Shown: positions 1 to 7,914, counted from the first letter of the stretch. The stretch: DNA of 64,000 nt from JBKQVT01 sp963804825 (GCA_963804825.1 CAWDRV010000003.1:434001-498000), one strand, 5' to 3'. The notes: generated from the letters alone by a model not told the origin. Made by a program: numbers and translations.

Positions 1-114
1 ACGCAGAACCGCAAGGGGAAAGTGCGGCGGTCGCGGTACCGCCTGGGAGAAACCAAGTGTTGGAAGAAGGCGATCGTGACCTTGAACCCGGAGCATCGGA
101 TCGACTTCTTCTAA
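1..114 (+). CDS. rplW: Ribosomal protein L23, C-terminal 37 residues
   Basis: The window opens inside this gene. The frame from base 1 reads TQNRKGKVRRSRYRL and ends NPEHRIDFF with a TAA stop. This basic stretch and the ILTLNPEHRIDFF-type ending are those of L23, which sits at the peptide exit tunnel of the large subunit. Its position directly before rplB is the standard S10 operon order. The start and most of the gene lie outside the window. Confidence 0.9.
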   Translation, partial: TQNRKGKVRRSRYRLGETKCWKKAIVTLNPEHRIDFF

Positions 115-123
115 GGGAAATCG

Positions 124-147
124 CCCCTCTCCCGGTAGGGAGAGGGG
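124..147. repeat. Small GC hairpin of the CCCTCTCCC dispersed family
   Basis: A perfect 10-bp stem (CCCCTCTCCC / GGGAGAGGGG) around a GGTA loop lies between rplW and rplB. The same CTCTCCC-GGGAGAG theme recurs at 18207-18302 and 34283-34317. There is no T tract, so it is a dispersed repeat rather than a clear terminator. Confidence 0.7.
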
Positions 148-172
148 GATTAACAGAGCGAAACGGACAACC

Positions 173-1029
173 ATGGGTATTCGCAAATACAATCCGACCA
201 GCCCGGGACGCCGGGGGCGACGGTGAGCGACTTTGCCGACCTCACGCCCGGCGCCAAGCCGGCCAAGCGCCTGCGGCTGCCCAAGCACGGCAAGGGCGGG
301 CGGAACAACCAGGGCAAGATCACCGCGCGGCATCGCGGCGGCGGACACAAACGGAGCTACCGGCTCATCGACTTCCGCCGCAACAAGGACGGCATCGTCG
401 CCCGGGTCAACTCGATCCAGTACGACCCCAACCGCAGCGCGCGGATCGCCTTGCTGTATTATGTCGACGGCGAGAAGCGATACATCCTCGCCCCCGAGGG
501 GCTGAAGGCGGGCGACCAGGTCCTAAGCGGCGAGACGGTGCCGGCCGCGGTGGGCAACTGCCTGCCGCTGTCGAAGATTCCGCTGGGCATGGACGTGCAT
601 AATATCGAGATGGCGCCGGGCCGGGGCGGCGTGTTGTGCCGTTCGGCCGGCGCGAGGGCGACCCTGGCCGCCCGCGACGCCGATTGGGCCCAGATCAACC
701 TGCCCAGCGGCGAAATCCGCCGCGTGCCGGCCACCTGCCGGGCGACCATCGGCACCCTGGGCAACGCCGACCACATGGGCATCGTGCTGGGCAAGGCCGG
801 CCGCAAACGGTGGATGGGCCGCCGTCCGCACGTCCGCGGCACCGCCATGAACCCCATCGACCATCCCCACGGCGGCGGCGAAGGCCGCACCAAGGGCGGC
901 CGCCATCCGGTCAGCCCCACGGGCAAGTTGGCCAAGGGCGGCTTCACGCGAAAACGAAGAAAGCCGTCCTCCAAGGCGATCGTGCGGCGACGCCGCTCGC
1001 GGCGGTACGGCCAGTTGAAGATCAGGTAA
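173..1029 (+). CDS. rplB: Ribosomal protein L2, with an apparent 1-base deletion near the start
   Basis: L2 helps form the peptidyl-transferase region and binds 23S rRNA. The frame from ATG 173 reads MGIRKYNPTSPGRRG, the conserved L2 N-terminus, then hits a stop at once. The rest of L2 continues in another frame from 223 (VSDFADLTPG...), through the rRNA-binding core and the C-terminal GRRPHVRGTAMNPIDHPHGG motif. Adding one G to the G run at 213-217 restores GRRGATVSDF and a 285-residue protein of normal length. Because L2 is essential, the break is most likely a sequence error. The GTG at 223 would give an L2 without its N-terminal 17 residues and is not favoured as the start. Confidence 0.93.
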
Positions 1030-1058
1030 CGGGTGCAGGATCAAGTAACGGGTGGAAT

Positions 1059-1328
1059 ATGGGCAGATCGCTGAAAAAGGGGCCCTTCGTCAACCCCAAA
1101 CTGTTCGCCAAGGTCGAGAAGCAGAACCTGGTGGGCTCGAAGGAGCCCATCAAGACCTGGGCCCGCCCGTGCACCATTATTCCCGAGTTCGTCGGGCATA
1201 CGTTCTTGGTCCACAACGGCAAGATCCACGTCAAGGTGTTCGTGACCGAGGAAATGGTCGGACATCGGCTGGGAGAGTTTGCCCCGACGCGGACGTTCCG
1301 CGGCCACGGCGGCAAGGGAAAACGCTAG
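1059..1328 (+). CDS. rpsS: Ribosomal protein S19
   Basis: An 89-residue small-subunit head protein that contacts 16S rRNA with S13. It starts MGRSLKKGPFV, the near-invariant S19 N-terminus, and contains the typical RPCTIIPEFVGHTFLVHNG and GEFAPTRTFRGHGG segments. It follows rplB by 29 bases, where an imperfect duplication (GGGTGCAGGATCAAGTAACGGGTG) repeats the end of rplB. Frame and length are normal. Confidence 0.97.
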   Translation: MGRSLKKGPFVNPKLFAKVEKQNLVGSKEPIKTWARPCTIIPEFVGHTFLVHNGKIHVKVFVTEEMVGHRLGEFAPTRTFRGHGGKGKR

Positions 1329-1382
1329 GGCGCCAGACAAAGCAACAGGGCGAAGCGAAACGGTTGGAACTTTATGATCGAG

Positions 1383-1460
1383 GGGTGCCACTGCTGGCTT
1401 GTCCGCAGTGTTGCGCCTCCGGGTGGTTCGACACTGCTGGACAAGCCAGCAGTGGCACCC
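1383..1460. repeat. Long inverted repeat between rpsS and rplV
   Basis: Arms of 22 bp are perfectly complementary (1383-1404 with 1439-1460, beginning GGGTGCCACTGCTGGC). They extend inwards to about 29 bp with one bulged base, around a 20-base loop. The text TGCCACTGCTGGCTTGTCCAGCAGTG is of a type found scattered in planctomycete genomes. Transcribed as RNA it would form a very stable hairpin inside the ribosomal-protein mRNA. Confidence 0.85.
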
Positions 1461-1476
1461 ATAAAAGGGACGCAGC

Positions 1477-1803
1477 ATGGCTTACGAGGCGGTACATCGA
1501 TTCGCGCGGATCAGCGCCCGCAAGGTCCGTCCCCTGGCGGACCTCATCCGCGGCAAGTTTGCCGACGATGCCCTGGACATTCTCCGCTACCAGCCGCACC
1601 GCGGCGCGCGGCTGCTGGAGAAAGTGCTCCGCAGCGCGTTGGCCAACGCCGAGGACCGGCGCGCGACGAACCTCGAACACCTGGTCGTCGTGGACGTCCG
1701 CGTGGACGGCGGGCCGATGTTCAAGCGGATGCAGCCCAAGTCGCGGGGAATGGCTTCCATCCTCAATCGGCGGATGTCGCATATCCGCGTGGCGCTGGAG
1801 TAA
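1477..1803 (+). CDS. rplV: Ribosomal protein L22
   Basis: A 108-residue protein that lines the exit tunnel of the large subunit. It reads MAYEAVHRFARISARKVRPL at the start and carries the conserved C-terminal PKSRGMASILNRRMSHIRV loop region (family usual: RGRA...I.KRTSHI). It starts 16 bases after the inverted repeat and ends three bases before rpsC, consistent with tight coupling to it. Confidence 0.96.
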   Translation: MAYEAVHRFARISARKVRPLADLIRGKFADDALDILRYQPHRGARLLEKVLRSALANAEDRRATNLEHLVVVDVRVDGGPMFKRMQPKSRGMASILNRRMSHIRVALE

Positions 1804-1806
1804 TCT

Positions 1807-2523
1807 ATGGGTCAAAAAGTCAATCCCATCGCGTTCCGCACCGGCATCATGATCGGGTGGAAGAGCCGCTGGTACGCGTCCAAGCAGGAGTTCGCCGACC
1901 TTCTGATCGAAGACAAGAAGATCCGCGATTACGTCCAGAAGCGCAAGGACAAGTTCGGCAAGGCGCTTTATCCGGCCATTGCCAAGATCGAGATCGAGCG
2001 CACGCGCGACGAGGTGAAAGTCATTCTGTTTTCCGCCCGCCCCGGCATCCTCATCGGCCGCAAGGGAGAGCGCGTCGAGGAGCTGCAGAAGGAGCTTCAG
2101 GACAAGACCGGGCGGAGAATCAACATCAAGATCGAGGAAATCAATCGGCCCGAACTGGTGGCCCAGTTGGTGGCCGAGGACATCGCCGAGCAGTTGATCA
2201 AGCGTTCCGGGTTCCGCCGCGTGATGAAGCGGGCGATGGAACAAACCATGGAAGCCGGCGCCAAGGGGATCAAAATCCAGCTTTCCGGCCGCCTGGGCGG
2301 CGCGGAAATGTCCCGCCGCGAAAAACAAATCGCCGGCTCGATCCCCCTGTCGACGCTGCGGGCGAAAATCGACTACGGATTCACCGAAGCCAAGATCGCC
2401 CAAGGCCACATCGGCATCCAGGTCTGGATCAATCAAGGCACGTATAGCGAGGATGATAGCGATGGCGCTGATGCCAAAACGGGTCAAGCACCGAAAAAGC
2501 CAAAGAGGACGTATAAGAGGTAA
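1807..2523 (+). CDS. rpsC: Ribosomal protein S3
   Basis: A 238-residue small-subunit protein at the mRNA entry site. It begins MGQKVNPIAFRTGIMIGWKS, has the KH-domain motif GILIGRKGERVEEL (about residues 78-91), and the C-terminal domain IKIQLSGRLGGAEMSR. The C-terminus has a low-complexity tail (EDDSDGADAKTGQAPKKPKRTYKR). The last 62 bases overlap rplP in another frame. Confidence 0.97.
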   Translation: MGQKVNPIAFRTGIMIGWKSRWYASKQEFADLLIEDKKIRDYVQKRKDKFGKALYPAIAKIEIERTRDEVKVILFSARPGILIGRKGERVEELQKELQDKTGRRINIKIEEINRPELVAQLVAEDIAEQLIKRSGFRRVMKRAMEQTMEAGAKGIKIQLSGRLGGAEMSRREKQIAGSIPLSTLRAKIDYGFTEAKIAQGHIGIQVWINQGTYSEDDSDGADAKTGQAPKKPKRTYKR

Positions 2524-2876
2524 CGCCTCGCGCGGCAACCGCGTCGTCTTCGGCGACTACGGCTTGCAGGCCGTCCAAGGCGGCTGGGTAAGCGCAGACG
2601 CTCGAAGCCGGACGCATCGCCGCGCAGCAGTACCTCCGTACCGAAGGCCGGCTGTACATCCGCGTCTTCCCCCATAAACCCATTACCTCCATCCCCCTGG
2701 AAACCCGCATGGGCAAAGGCAAGGGAGAACCCGAATATTGGGCAGCGGTCGTCAAGCCGGGAACCGTGCTCTTCGAGATCAGCGGCATTTCCGAGGAGGC
2801 GGCGCGGATGTGCTTCGCCCGACTCGCCCACAAAATGCCGGTGAAGGTGCGGTTCCTCCGCCGGCGGCCCCTATAA
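2462..2876 (+). CDS. rplP: Ribosomal protein L16, frame disrupted near 2594
   Basis: L16 binds 23S rRNA near the A site. The first frame gives MALMPKRVKHRKSQRG and runs to GDYGLQAVQGGWVSA. From about 2595 the protein continues in another frame (QTLEAGRIAAQQYLRTEG, KPITSIPLETRMGKGKGEPEYW) to the TAA at 2874. The break fits two missing bases (GCC CAG read as GCAG) or one extra. With two bases added the product is 138 residues, the normal L16 length. ATG 2471 is an alternative start. The start lies inside rpsC. Confidence 0.92.
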
Positions 2877-2911
2877 GACGACCATGATAAAAAACAAAGA
2901 CTGGGAACCGC

Positions 2912-2995
2912 AGATGAACGCGGATGAACGCAGTTGATGGAATCCATTTTTTGTCCGCGTGTATCCGCGTTTATCTGCGGTTTCCCCGCCGGTAG
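2912..2995. repeat. Inverted repeat of the CGCGGATAAACGC family
   Basis: In the unusually long 226-base gap between rplP and rpmC, AACCGCAGATGAACGCGGATGAACGC is followed after about 30 bases by its near complement (CCGCGTGTATCCGCGTTTATCTGCGGTTT). The same words recur at 23400-23440 and 23540-23630. It is a non-coding dispersed repeat, inserted here in the middle of a ribosomal operon. Confidence 0.75.
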
Positions 2996-3102
2996 CGTGA
3001 ACGGTTACGGAAGATTGCAACGAGTTGGAGTTTCGCAAATCGCGGATTTGAACCTCCCGCTCCCCAAGGGAGAGGGAGACACGATATCGAGGGTTTGAGC
3101 CG

Positions 3103-3312
3103 ATGACGAAGGTAAGCGAACTTCGCGAAATGAGCGACGATCATCTCCAGTTGCTGCTGAACGAGACGACGGAACACTTCTTCCGCCTCCGGCTCCAAGC
3201 GCAGACGGAGCGGCTCGATGCCCCCAGCGAGCTGCGCAAGCAGCGGCGGCTGATCGCGCGAATCAACACCATCCGCGGCGAGCGAGCGCGGGCCAAAGCG
3301 GCCAAGTCCTAG
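3103..3312 (+). CDS. rpmC: Ribosomal protein L29
   Basis: A 69-residue helical hairpin protein near the exit tunnel. It begins MTKVSELREMSDDHLQLLLNE and has the L29 signature region (FRLRLQAQTERLDAPSELRK followed by RRLIARINTI). Its order between rplP and rpsQ is standard, and it ends 14 bases before rpsQ. Confidence 0.95.
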   Translation: MTKVSELREMSDDHLQLLLNETTEHFFRLRLQAQTERLDAPSELRKQRRLIARINTIRGERARAKAAKS

Positions 3313-3326
3313 AGGAATTCCATACC

Positions 3327-3650
3327 ATGCCCGGTAGAGTCGAAGTCGGCATCGTGACCAGTGACAAGACGGCGAAGACCCGCCGCGTCGAGATCCCACG
3401 GCTGGTGAAAGACCCCCAGTACGGGAAGTATCTCCGTCGCCGGACCGTCTGCACCGTCCACGACGAAAACAACGAGTCGCACGTCGGCGACAAGGTCGAA
3501 ATCGTCGAATGCCGGCCGATGTCGCGCACCAAGCGATGGACGCTGGTGCGGGTGGTCGAGAAGGGGCGGGCCATCGACCTGGCCGCCGATCGCGCCGAAG
3601 CCGATCGTGCCGAGGCCGATCGCGAACCAACCCCGACCCCAACCCCGTAA
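3327..3650 (+). CDS. rpsQ: Ribosomal protein S17 with short repetitive tail
   Basis: S17 is an OB-fold protein that binds 16S rRNA. It has the GIVTSDKTAKTRRVEI N-terminus and the HDENNESHVGDKVEIVECRPMSRTKRW motif region. The family core ends near residue 86; the remaining about 20 residues are a repeat (DRAEADRAEADR) and a TPTPTP tail. The tail comes from a small tandem duplication in the DNA and is probably dispensable. Confidence 0.95.
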   Translation: MPGRVEVGIVTSDKTAKTRRVEIPRLVKDPQYGKYLRRRTVCTVHDENNESHVGDKVEIVECRPMSRTKRWTLVRVVEKGRAIDLAADRAEADRAEADREPTPTPTP

Positions 3651-3680
3651 CGGATACCGATCCACGACGAGTACCATGCC

Positions 3681-4049
3681 ATGATCCAGATGCAAAGCCG
3701 ACTTGCCGTGGCCGACAACACCGGGGCCAGGGAGTTGATGTGCATTAAGGTGTTGGGAGGCAGCCGCCGCCGGACGGCCGGCCTGGGCGACATCATCGTT
3801 TGCAGCGTGAAGAGCGTGATTCCCGGCAGCGACGTGAAGAAGGGCGACGTCGTCCGAGCCGTGATCGTCCGCTGCAAGCAGCCCACGCGCCGCGCCGACG
3901 GCAGTTACGTCCGCTTCGACAGCAACGCCGCCGTCGTCATCGACAACGAACAAAATCCCCGCGGCACGCGCATTTTCGGCGCGGTCGCCCGGGAATTGCG
4001 GGAGCGAAACTTCATGAAAATTGTCAGCCTCGCCGCCGAGGTGGTCTGA
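3681..4049 (+). CDS. rplN: Ribosomal protein L14
   Basis: 122 residues, starting MIQMQSRLAVADNTGARELM and containing GGSRRRTAGLGDIIVCSVK and the C-terminal GTRIFGAVARELRERNFMKIVSLA. L14 is at the subunit interface of the 50S. Length is exactly typical. Its TGA shares one base with the ATG of rplX (TGATG), so the two are translationally coupled. Confidence 0.97.
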   Translation: MIQMQSRLAVADNTGARELMCIKVLGGSRRRTAGLGDIIVCSVKSVIPGSDVKKGDVVRAVIVRCKQPTRRADGSYVRFDSNAAVVIDNEQNPRGTRIFGAVARELRERNFMKIVSLAAEVV

Positions 4050-4402
4050 TGTGGATTAAAGCCAACGATACCGTGATGGTGATGACCGGCGACGATCGGG
4101 GCACGCAAGGCCGCGTGCTGCGCATCGCGCCGAAGACCGGGAAACTGGTCGTCGAGGGCGTCAACCGCGTGTACAAGCACGTCCGCCGCAGCCAGCGCAA
4201 CCCGCAGGGCGGCCGGCTCTCGATGGAGATGGCCATCCCTCTGTCCAACGTGGCCCTGGTCTGCCAGTCGTGCAAGGCCCCCGCCCGGCAGGGCGCTCGC
4301 CGCCTCGCCGACGGCAGCAAGGAGCGCTACTGCAAGAAGTGCGGCGCCGGCAACGGCGTCATCACTCCTTCCAAGACCAAGCAAGAGAAGAAAACGACCT
4401 AG
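4049..4402 (+). CDS. rplX: Ribosomal protein L24 with cysteine pairs
   Basis: 117 residues. The KOW-domain N-terminus reads VMVMTGDDRGTQGRVLRI, followed by GVNRVYKHVRRS. L24 is an early-assembly 50S protein. The C-terminal part contains two cysteine pairs (CQSC and CKKC, about 30 residues apart), which would suit a zinc ribbon. Many bacterial L24 proteins have only partial versions of this. The start overlaps the rplN stop by one base. Confidence 0.95.
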   Translation: MWIKANDTVMVMTGDDRGTQGRVLRIAPKTGKLVVEGVNRVYKHVRRSQRNPQGGRLSMEMAIPLSNVALVCQSCKAPARQGARRLADGSKERYCKKCGAGNGVITPSKTKQEKKTT

Positions 4403-4447
4403 CCGCGTGGGGCGGCTCGCCGGGCACGCCCCCAGGAAACGACGACC

Positions 4448-5677
4448 ATGAGCGAAATCCAAGCCGACCATCCCGATCCGGAACAGTCCATCCCTCCGGA
4501 GCCGCAGGGAACGTCCGACGAGCCGGCCAAGAAGGTGAGGAAGCCCAGGGCCCCAAAAGCGGCCAAGGTCCCGGCGCCCGAGGGCGAAGCGCCGCCGGAA
4601 GGCGAAAAACAACCCAAGGCCGAACGGAAGCCCAGGGCCCCGAAACCGCCCAAGGCCCCGGCGCCCGAGGGCGAAGCGCCGCCGGAAGGTGAAAAGCAAC
4701 CCAAGGCCGAAAAGAAGCCCAGGGCCCCGAAACCGCCCAAGCACGAAGAACCAGCCAAGGTTGAAGAAGCAATCAAGGTTGAGGAACCAGCCAAGGTTGA
4801 AGAAGCAATCAAGGTTGAGGAACCAGCCAAGGTCGAAGAACCAGCCAAGGTTGAGGAACCAGCCAAGGTCGAAGAACCAGCCAAGGTTGAAGAAGCAGTC
4901 AGGGTTGAAGAAGCAGCCAAGGTTGAAGAAGCACCGAAGGTCGAGGAAGCACCCAAGGTTGAAGAACCAGCCGCAACCGAGAAGGAACCCAAGGCCGAAA
5001 GGCCGGCCAAGGGCGAGAAACTGCCCAAGGGGGAAAAGCCCGCCAAGGGCGACAAGGCGGCCAAGTCGGACAAGGGCGAGAAAGGCAAGGGTGAAAAAGG
5101 CAAGGGCGAGAAAAAGGGGCCCAGGGTCATTCCCACGCCCCGGCTCCAGCAGCGCTACGAAAAGGAGATCCTGCCCGGGCTGGCCAAGCAATGGGGCCGG
5201 CCGAACCGGTTGTCGCTGCCGCGGTTGCGGAAGATCGTGGTCAACATGGGCGTGGGCAAGGCGACCGGGGAAAAGAAATTCCTGGAAGAGGCCGTCGAGG
5301 CCCTGAAGGTCATTGCCGGGCAGAAGCCGGTCGTCACGCTGAGCCGCAAGTCGATCGCCGGCTTCAAGCTCCGCGAGGGGATGGCCATCGGCTGCAAGGT
5401 GACGCTCCGCGGCAAGCGGATGTGGGAGTTTCTCGACCGGCTGATTTCGATTGCGTTGCCGCGGGTGCGCGACTTTCGCGGGCTGGATCCCGAGGCCTTC
5501 GACGGCCGCGGCAACTACACCCTCGGCCTGACCGAACAATTGGTGTTCCCCGAGTTGAACCCGGACAAGTTTACACAAACCCAAGGCATGAACGTCACCC
5601 TGGTGACCAGCAGCGACAGCAACGACGAGGCCCGCGAGTTGCTGCGGCAACTGGGGATGCCGCTGCGGGCGGCATAA
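4448..5677 (+). CDS. rplE: Ribosomal protein L5 with a 228-residue charged repeat extension
   Basis: Residues about 229-409 are a complete, normal L5 (PRLQQRYEKEILPGLAKQWG, KIVVNMGVGKATGEKK, TLSRKSIAGFKLREGM, GLTEQLVFPELNPDK, ending MNVTLVTSS). L5 binds 5S rRNA in the central protuberance. Residues 1-228 are a low-complexity extension rich in K, E, P and A. It has two copies of a PAPEGEAPPEGEKQPKAE-type block (41-59 and 70-88), about thirteen VEEPAK/VEEAIK hexapeptides (99-175) and a KGEK-rich basic run (181-223). The extension and L5 share one open frame with no stop. An internal start near residue 229 cannot be excluded, but no obvious ribosome-binding site is seen there. The product would be more than twice the usual size. 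Confidence 0.95.
   Translation: MSEIQADHPDPEQSIPPEPQGTSDEPAKKVRKPRAPKAAKVPAPEGEAPPEGEKQPKAERKPRAPKPPKAPAPEGEAPPEGEKQPKAEKKPRAPKPPKHEEPAKVEEAIKVEEPAKVEEAIKVEEPAKVEEPAKVEEPAKVEEPAKVEEAVRVEEAAKVEEAPKVEEAPKVEEPAATEKEPKAERPAKGEKLPKGEKPAKGDKAAKSDKGEKGKGEKGKGEKKGPRVIPTPRLQQRYEKEILPGLAKQWGRPNRLSLPRLRKIVVNMGVGKATGEKKFLEEAVEALKVIAGQKPVVTLSRKSIAGFKLREGMAIGCKVTLRGKRMWEFLDRLISIALPRVRDFRGLDPEAFDGRGNYTLGLTEQLVFPELNPDKFTQTQGMNVTLVTSSDSNDEARELLRQLGMPLRAA
4742..4975 (+). repeat. 18-bp tandem repeat coding VEEPAK units
   Basis: About thirteen imperfect copies of an 18-base unit (GAAGAACCAGCCAAGGTT and variants) lie inside the L5 extension. Copies differ by synonymous changes and by P-A to A-I switches. This suggests repeated slippage or unequal recombination with the reading frame kept. 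Confidence 0.9.
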
Positions 5678-5763
5678 GGACCTGGAGAAAAACAACTTCA
5701 CGGTTTCAGAAGGGGACGGTTCCCGGACGAGGCGCGTGGAGTTATGGAGAGGACCCAAACCGC

Positions 5764-5949
5764 ATGGCAAGCAAATCGAAGATCGCCAAGGCGCTGCGGC
5801 CGCCGAAGTTTTCCACCCGTGCCGTACGGCGGTGCCGGATTTGCGGCCGGCCGCGGGCAGTCTACCAGAAGTTCGGAATTTGTCGGATCTGTTTTCGCAA
5901 TCTCTCGGACGAGGGAGTGATTCCTGGCGTCAAGAAGGCGAGTTGGTAA
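5764..5949 (+). CDS. rpsN: Ribosomal protein S14, zinc-binding type
   Basis: 61 residues with two CxxC pairs (CRICGRPRAVY and FGICRICFR), the hallmark of the short, zinc-containing S14 of the 30S head. The ATG at 5764 precedes MASKSKIAKALRPPKFSTRA. The order rplE-rpsN-rpsH is standard for the spc block. Confidence 0.96.
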   Translation: MASKSKIAKALRPPKFSTRAVRRCRICGRPRAVYQKFGICRICFRNLSDEGVIPGVKKASW

Positions 5950-5966
5950 GAGGGACAGTAAAGCAT

Positions 5967-6362
5967 ATGATGACCGACCCCATCGCCGACATGTTGACCC
6001 GCATCCGCAACGCCGTGCGCGTCGAGAGGCCGCACGTCGACATGCCCCTATCCAAGGTGAAACGCGGCTTGGCCGAAGTGCTCAAGCGGGAAGGCTATAT
6101 CTGGGATTGGGAAGAGGTGGCCGATCCACCGTCCAACCAGCTCCGCGTCCACCTGAAATACGGCCCCAACGGAGAACAAGTGATCCGCCGCATCCGCCGC
6201 GTCAGCAAGCCGGGGCGCCGCGTCTACAGCGGCTCGGCCGAGTTGAAGCCGGTGCTGGGCGGCCTGGGGATTTGCATCATCAGCACCAGCCGCGGCGTGA
6301 TCAGCGACCGCGAGGCCCGGCAGCGAAAGCTGGGCGGCGAAGTGCTCTGCGAAATCTGGTAG
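5967..6362 (+). CDS. rpsH: Ribosomal protein S8
   Basis: 131 residues beginning MMTDPIADMLTRIRNA, with the C-terminal signature GLGICIISTSRGVISDREA. S8 binds the central domain of 16S rRNA and represses this operon in E. coli. Two consecutive ATG codons (5967, 5970) could serve as start; a GAGGGA is 12-17 bases upstream. Confidence 0.96.
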   Translation: MMTDPIADMLTRIRNAVRVERPHVDMPLSKVKRGLAEVLKREGYIWDWEEVADPPSNQLRVHLKYGPNGEQVIRRIRRVSKPGRRVYSGSAELKPVLGGLGICIISTSRGVISDREARQRKLGGEVLCEIW

Positions 6363-6415
6363 CCCACGGACAGCCGCCGACCGCGAGAAACGACGCAAGA
6401 TAAAAGGCAAACACC

Positions 6416-6961
6416 ATGTCCCGGATCGGAAAGAAACTCCTTCGCGTTCCCGCCGGCGTCCGCGTGCAGTTGGACGGCTGCACCGTGACGATCGAGGGCC
6501 CCAAGGGCAAGCTCCAGTGGCAACACCGGCCCGAGATCGCCGTGCTCCAGAGCGACGAAACCAAGGACCTCCGCGTCCAGCGGAAGAAGGACGACCGCGA
6601 ATGCCGCGCCCTGCACGGACTCACCCGGGCCCTGCTGCAAAACATGCTCGTCGGCGTGACCGAAGGCTACGAAAAACGCCTGGAGATCATCGGCGTGGGA
6701 TACCTGGCCGCCGTCCTAGGCCGGACGCTCCAGCTCCGCGTCGGCCTGGCCAACGAATTGCAGATTCCCATTCCGGAGGGAGTGAACGTGGCCTGCCCCG
6801 ATCAGCAGCACATCGTCATCCAGGGGATCGACAAGCAAGTGGTCGGCCAGTTCGCGGCCGAGGTCCGGCGGCAGCGGAAGCCGGAACCCTACAAGGGCAA
6901 GGGCATCCGCTACCTGGGCGAGCCGGTCCGCCGCAAGCAGGGCAAGGCCATTGTCAAATAA
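6416..6961 (+). CDS. rplF: Ribosomal protein L6
   Basis: 181 residues, start MSRIGKKLLRVPAGV. Two repeated domains are visible, with GPKGKLQW in the first and GVGYLAAVLGRTLQL plus PEPYKGKGIRYLGE in the second, the latter being the L6 signature. It binds 23S rRNA near the factor-binding centre. Length is normal. Confidence 0.97.
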   Translation: MSRIGKKLLRVPAGVRVQLDGCTVTIEGPKGKLQWQHRPEIAVLQSDETKDLRVQRKKDDRECRALHGLTRALLQNMLVGVTEGYEKRLEIIGVGYLAAVLGRTLQLRVGLANELQIPIPEGVNVACPDQQHIVIQGIDKQVVGQFAAEVRRQRKPEPYKGKGIRYLGEPVRRKQGKAIVK

Positions 6962-7027
6962 CCGAGGAACACGCACGGCGGCGCTCCGGCCGGCGGCCCC
7001 ACGCCGGTCAGCGAGTGAGACGAAATC

Positions 7028-7396
7028 GTGAAACATCAAAAAGAAGTCGGATTGCAGCGGCGGCGGCGGGCGTTCCGCGTTCGCGGCCGGGTCAAGCGAA
7101 ATACGACCCGGCCACGGCTGAGCGTCTTCCGCAGCCACAAGCATATTTACGCACAGGTCATCGACGACGGGGCGGGGCGCACGCTGGCCGCCGCCAGCAC
7201 CAAGGACGACGCGCTCCGCGGACAACTCCGCTACGGCGGGAACAAGGACGCCGCGGCGGCCGTCGGCAAGGCGATCGCCGAGCGGGCCCTCGAAGCCGGA
7301 GTCCGCGAGGTCGTCCTCGATCGCCGCGAGTATCGCTACCATGGCCGCATCGCCGCCCTGGCCGAGGCCGCCCGGAAGGCCGGGTTGCAGTTCTGA
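7028..7396 (+). CDS. rplR: Ribosomal protein L18, GTG start
   Basis: 122 residues from GTG 7028 (MKHQKEVGLQRRRRAFRVRG). It has the 5S-rRNA-binding RPRLSVFRSHKHIYAQVIDD segment and the RREYRYHGRIAALAEAARKAG C-terminus. L18 places 5S rRNA together with L5. No upstream ATG is in frame, so GTG is the start. Confidence 0.96.
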   Translation: MKHQKEVGLQRRRRAFRVRGRVKRNTTRPRLSVFRSHKHIYAQVIDDGAGRTLAAASTKDDALRGQLRYGGNKDAAAAVGKAIAERALEAGVREVVLDRREYRYHGRIAALAEAARKAGLQF

Positions 7397-7425
7397 TCGA
7401 CTAACCATTTTGTGAGCCGTTTCTC

Positions 7426-7914
7426 ATGTCCACCGAAACATCCATTCGCGGAGAACTGATCGACCGAGTGATCAGAATCCGGCGGTGTGCCGCCGTGGTC
7501 AAGGGAGGCCGCCGGTTCAGTTTCACCGCCCTGGTCGTGGTCGGCGACGGCCAGGGCCGCGTCGGCTGGGGCTATGGCAAGGCCAACGAAGTGCCCCCCG
7601 CCGTGGAAAAGGCCATCAAGGACGGCTCCCGCAACATGCTCGCCATCGCCATGGAAGGAACGAGCATTCCGCACACGATCACGGGACACTTCGGCGCCGC
7701 CCAAGTCATCCTCGTGCCCGCCAGCCCGGGCACCGGCGTGATCGCCGGCGCCGCGGTCCGCGCCGTTTGCGAAGCCGCCGGCATCCGCGACATCCTCACC
7801 AAGAGCTTCGGCTCCAACAACCCGATCAACCTTGCCAAGGCCGCCCTCGGCGCCCTGCGGGACCTCCGCTCGCTGGGCGAAGTCGAGCGGCTGCGGGGAG
7901 TCTCCCTGAAATGA
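7426..7914 (+). CDS. rpsE: Ribosomal protein S5
   Basis: 162 residues. It has the double-stranded-RNA-binding N-domain (FTALVVVGDGQGRVGWGYGK) and the C-domain ending GVIAGAAVRAVCEAAGIRD and SNNPINLAKAALGAL. S5 lies at the mRNA entry pore and affects decoding fidelity. Its TGA overlaps the rplO ATG (ATGA). Confidence 0.97.
   Translation: MSTETSIRGELIDRVIRIRRCAAVVKGGRRFSFTALVVVGDGQGRVGWGYGKANEVPPAVEKAIKDGSRNMLAIAMEGTSIPHTITGHFGAAQVILVPASPGTGVIAGAAVRAVCEAAGIRDILTKSFGSNNPINLAKAALGALRDLRSLGEVERLRGVSLK

Noticed and set aside
223..1029. GTG 223 as the true start of L2
   Set aside because: The conserved N-terminus MGIRKYNPTSPGRRG is present immediately upstream in another frame, so a one-base deletion explains the data better.
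4742..4975. CRISPR-like or regulatory repeat in rplE
   Set aside because: 18-bp units without spacers, in frame, with synonymous variation; a coding minisatellite.
3905..5770. A 621-codon open frame on the minus strand opposite rplX and rplE
   Set aside because: It is the antisense of the L5 repeat region; its phenylalanine/leucine/glycine repeats mirror the lysine/glutamate repeats. The plus strand codes certain ribosomal proteins.
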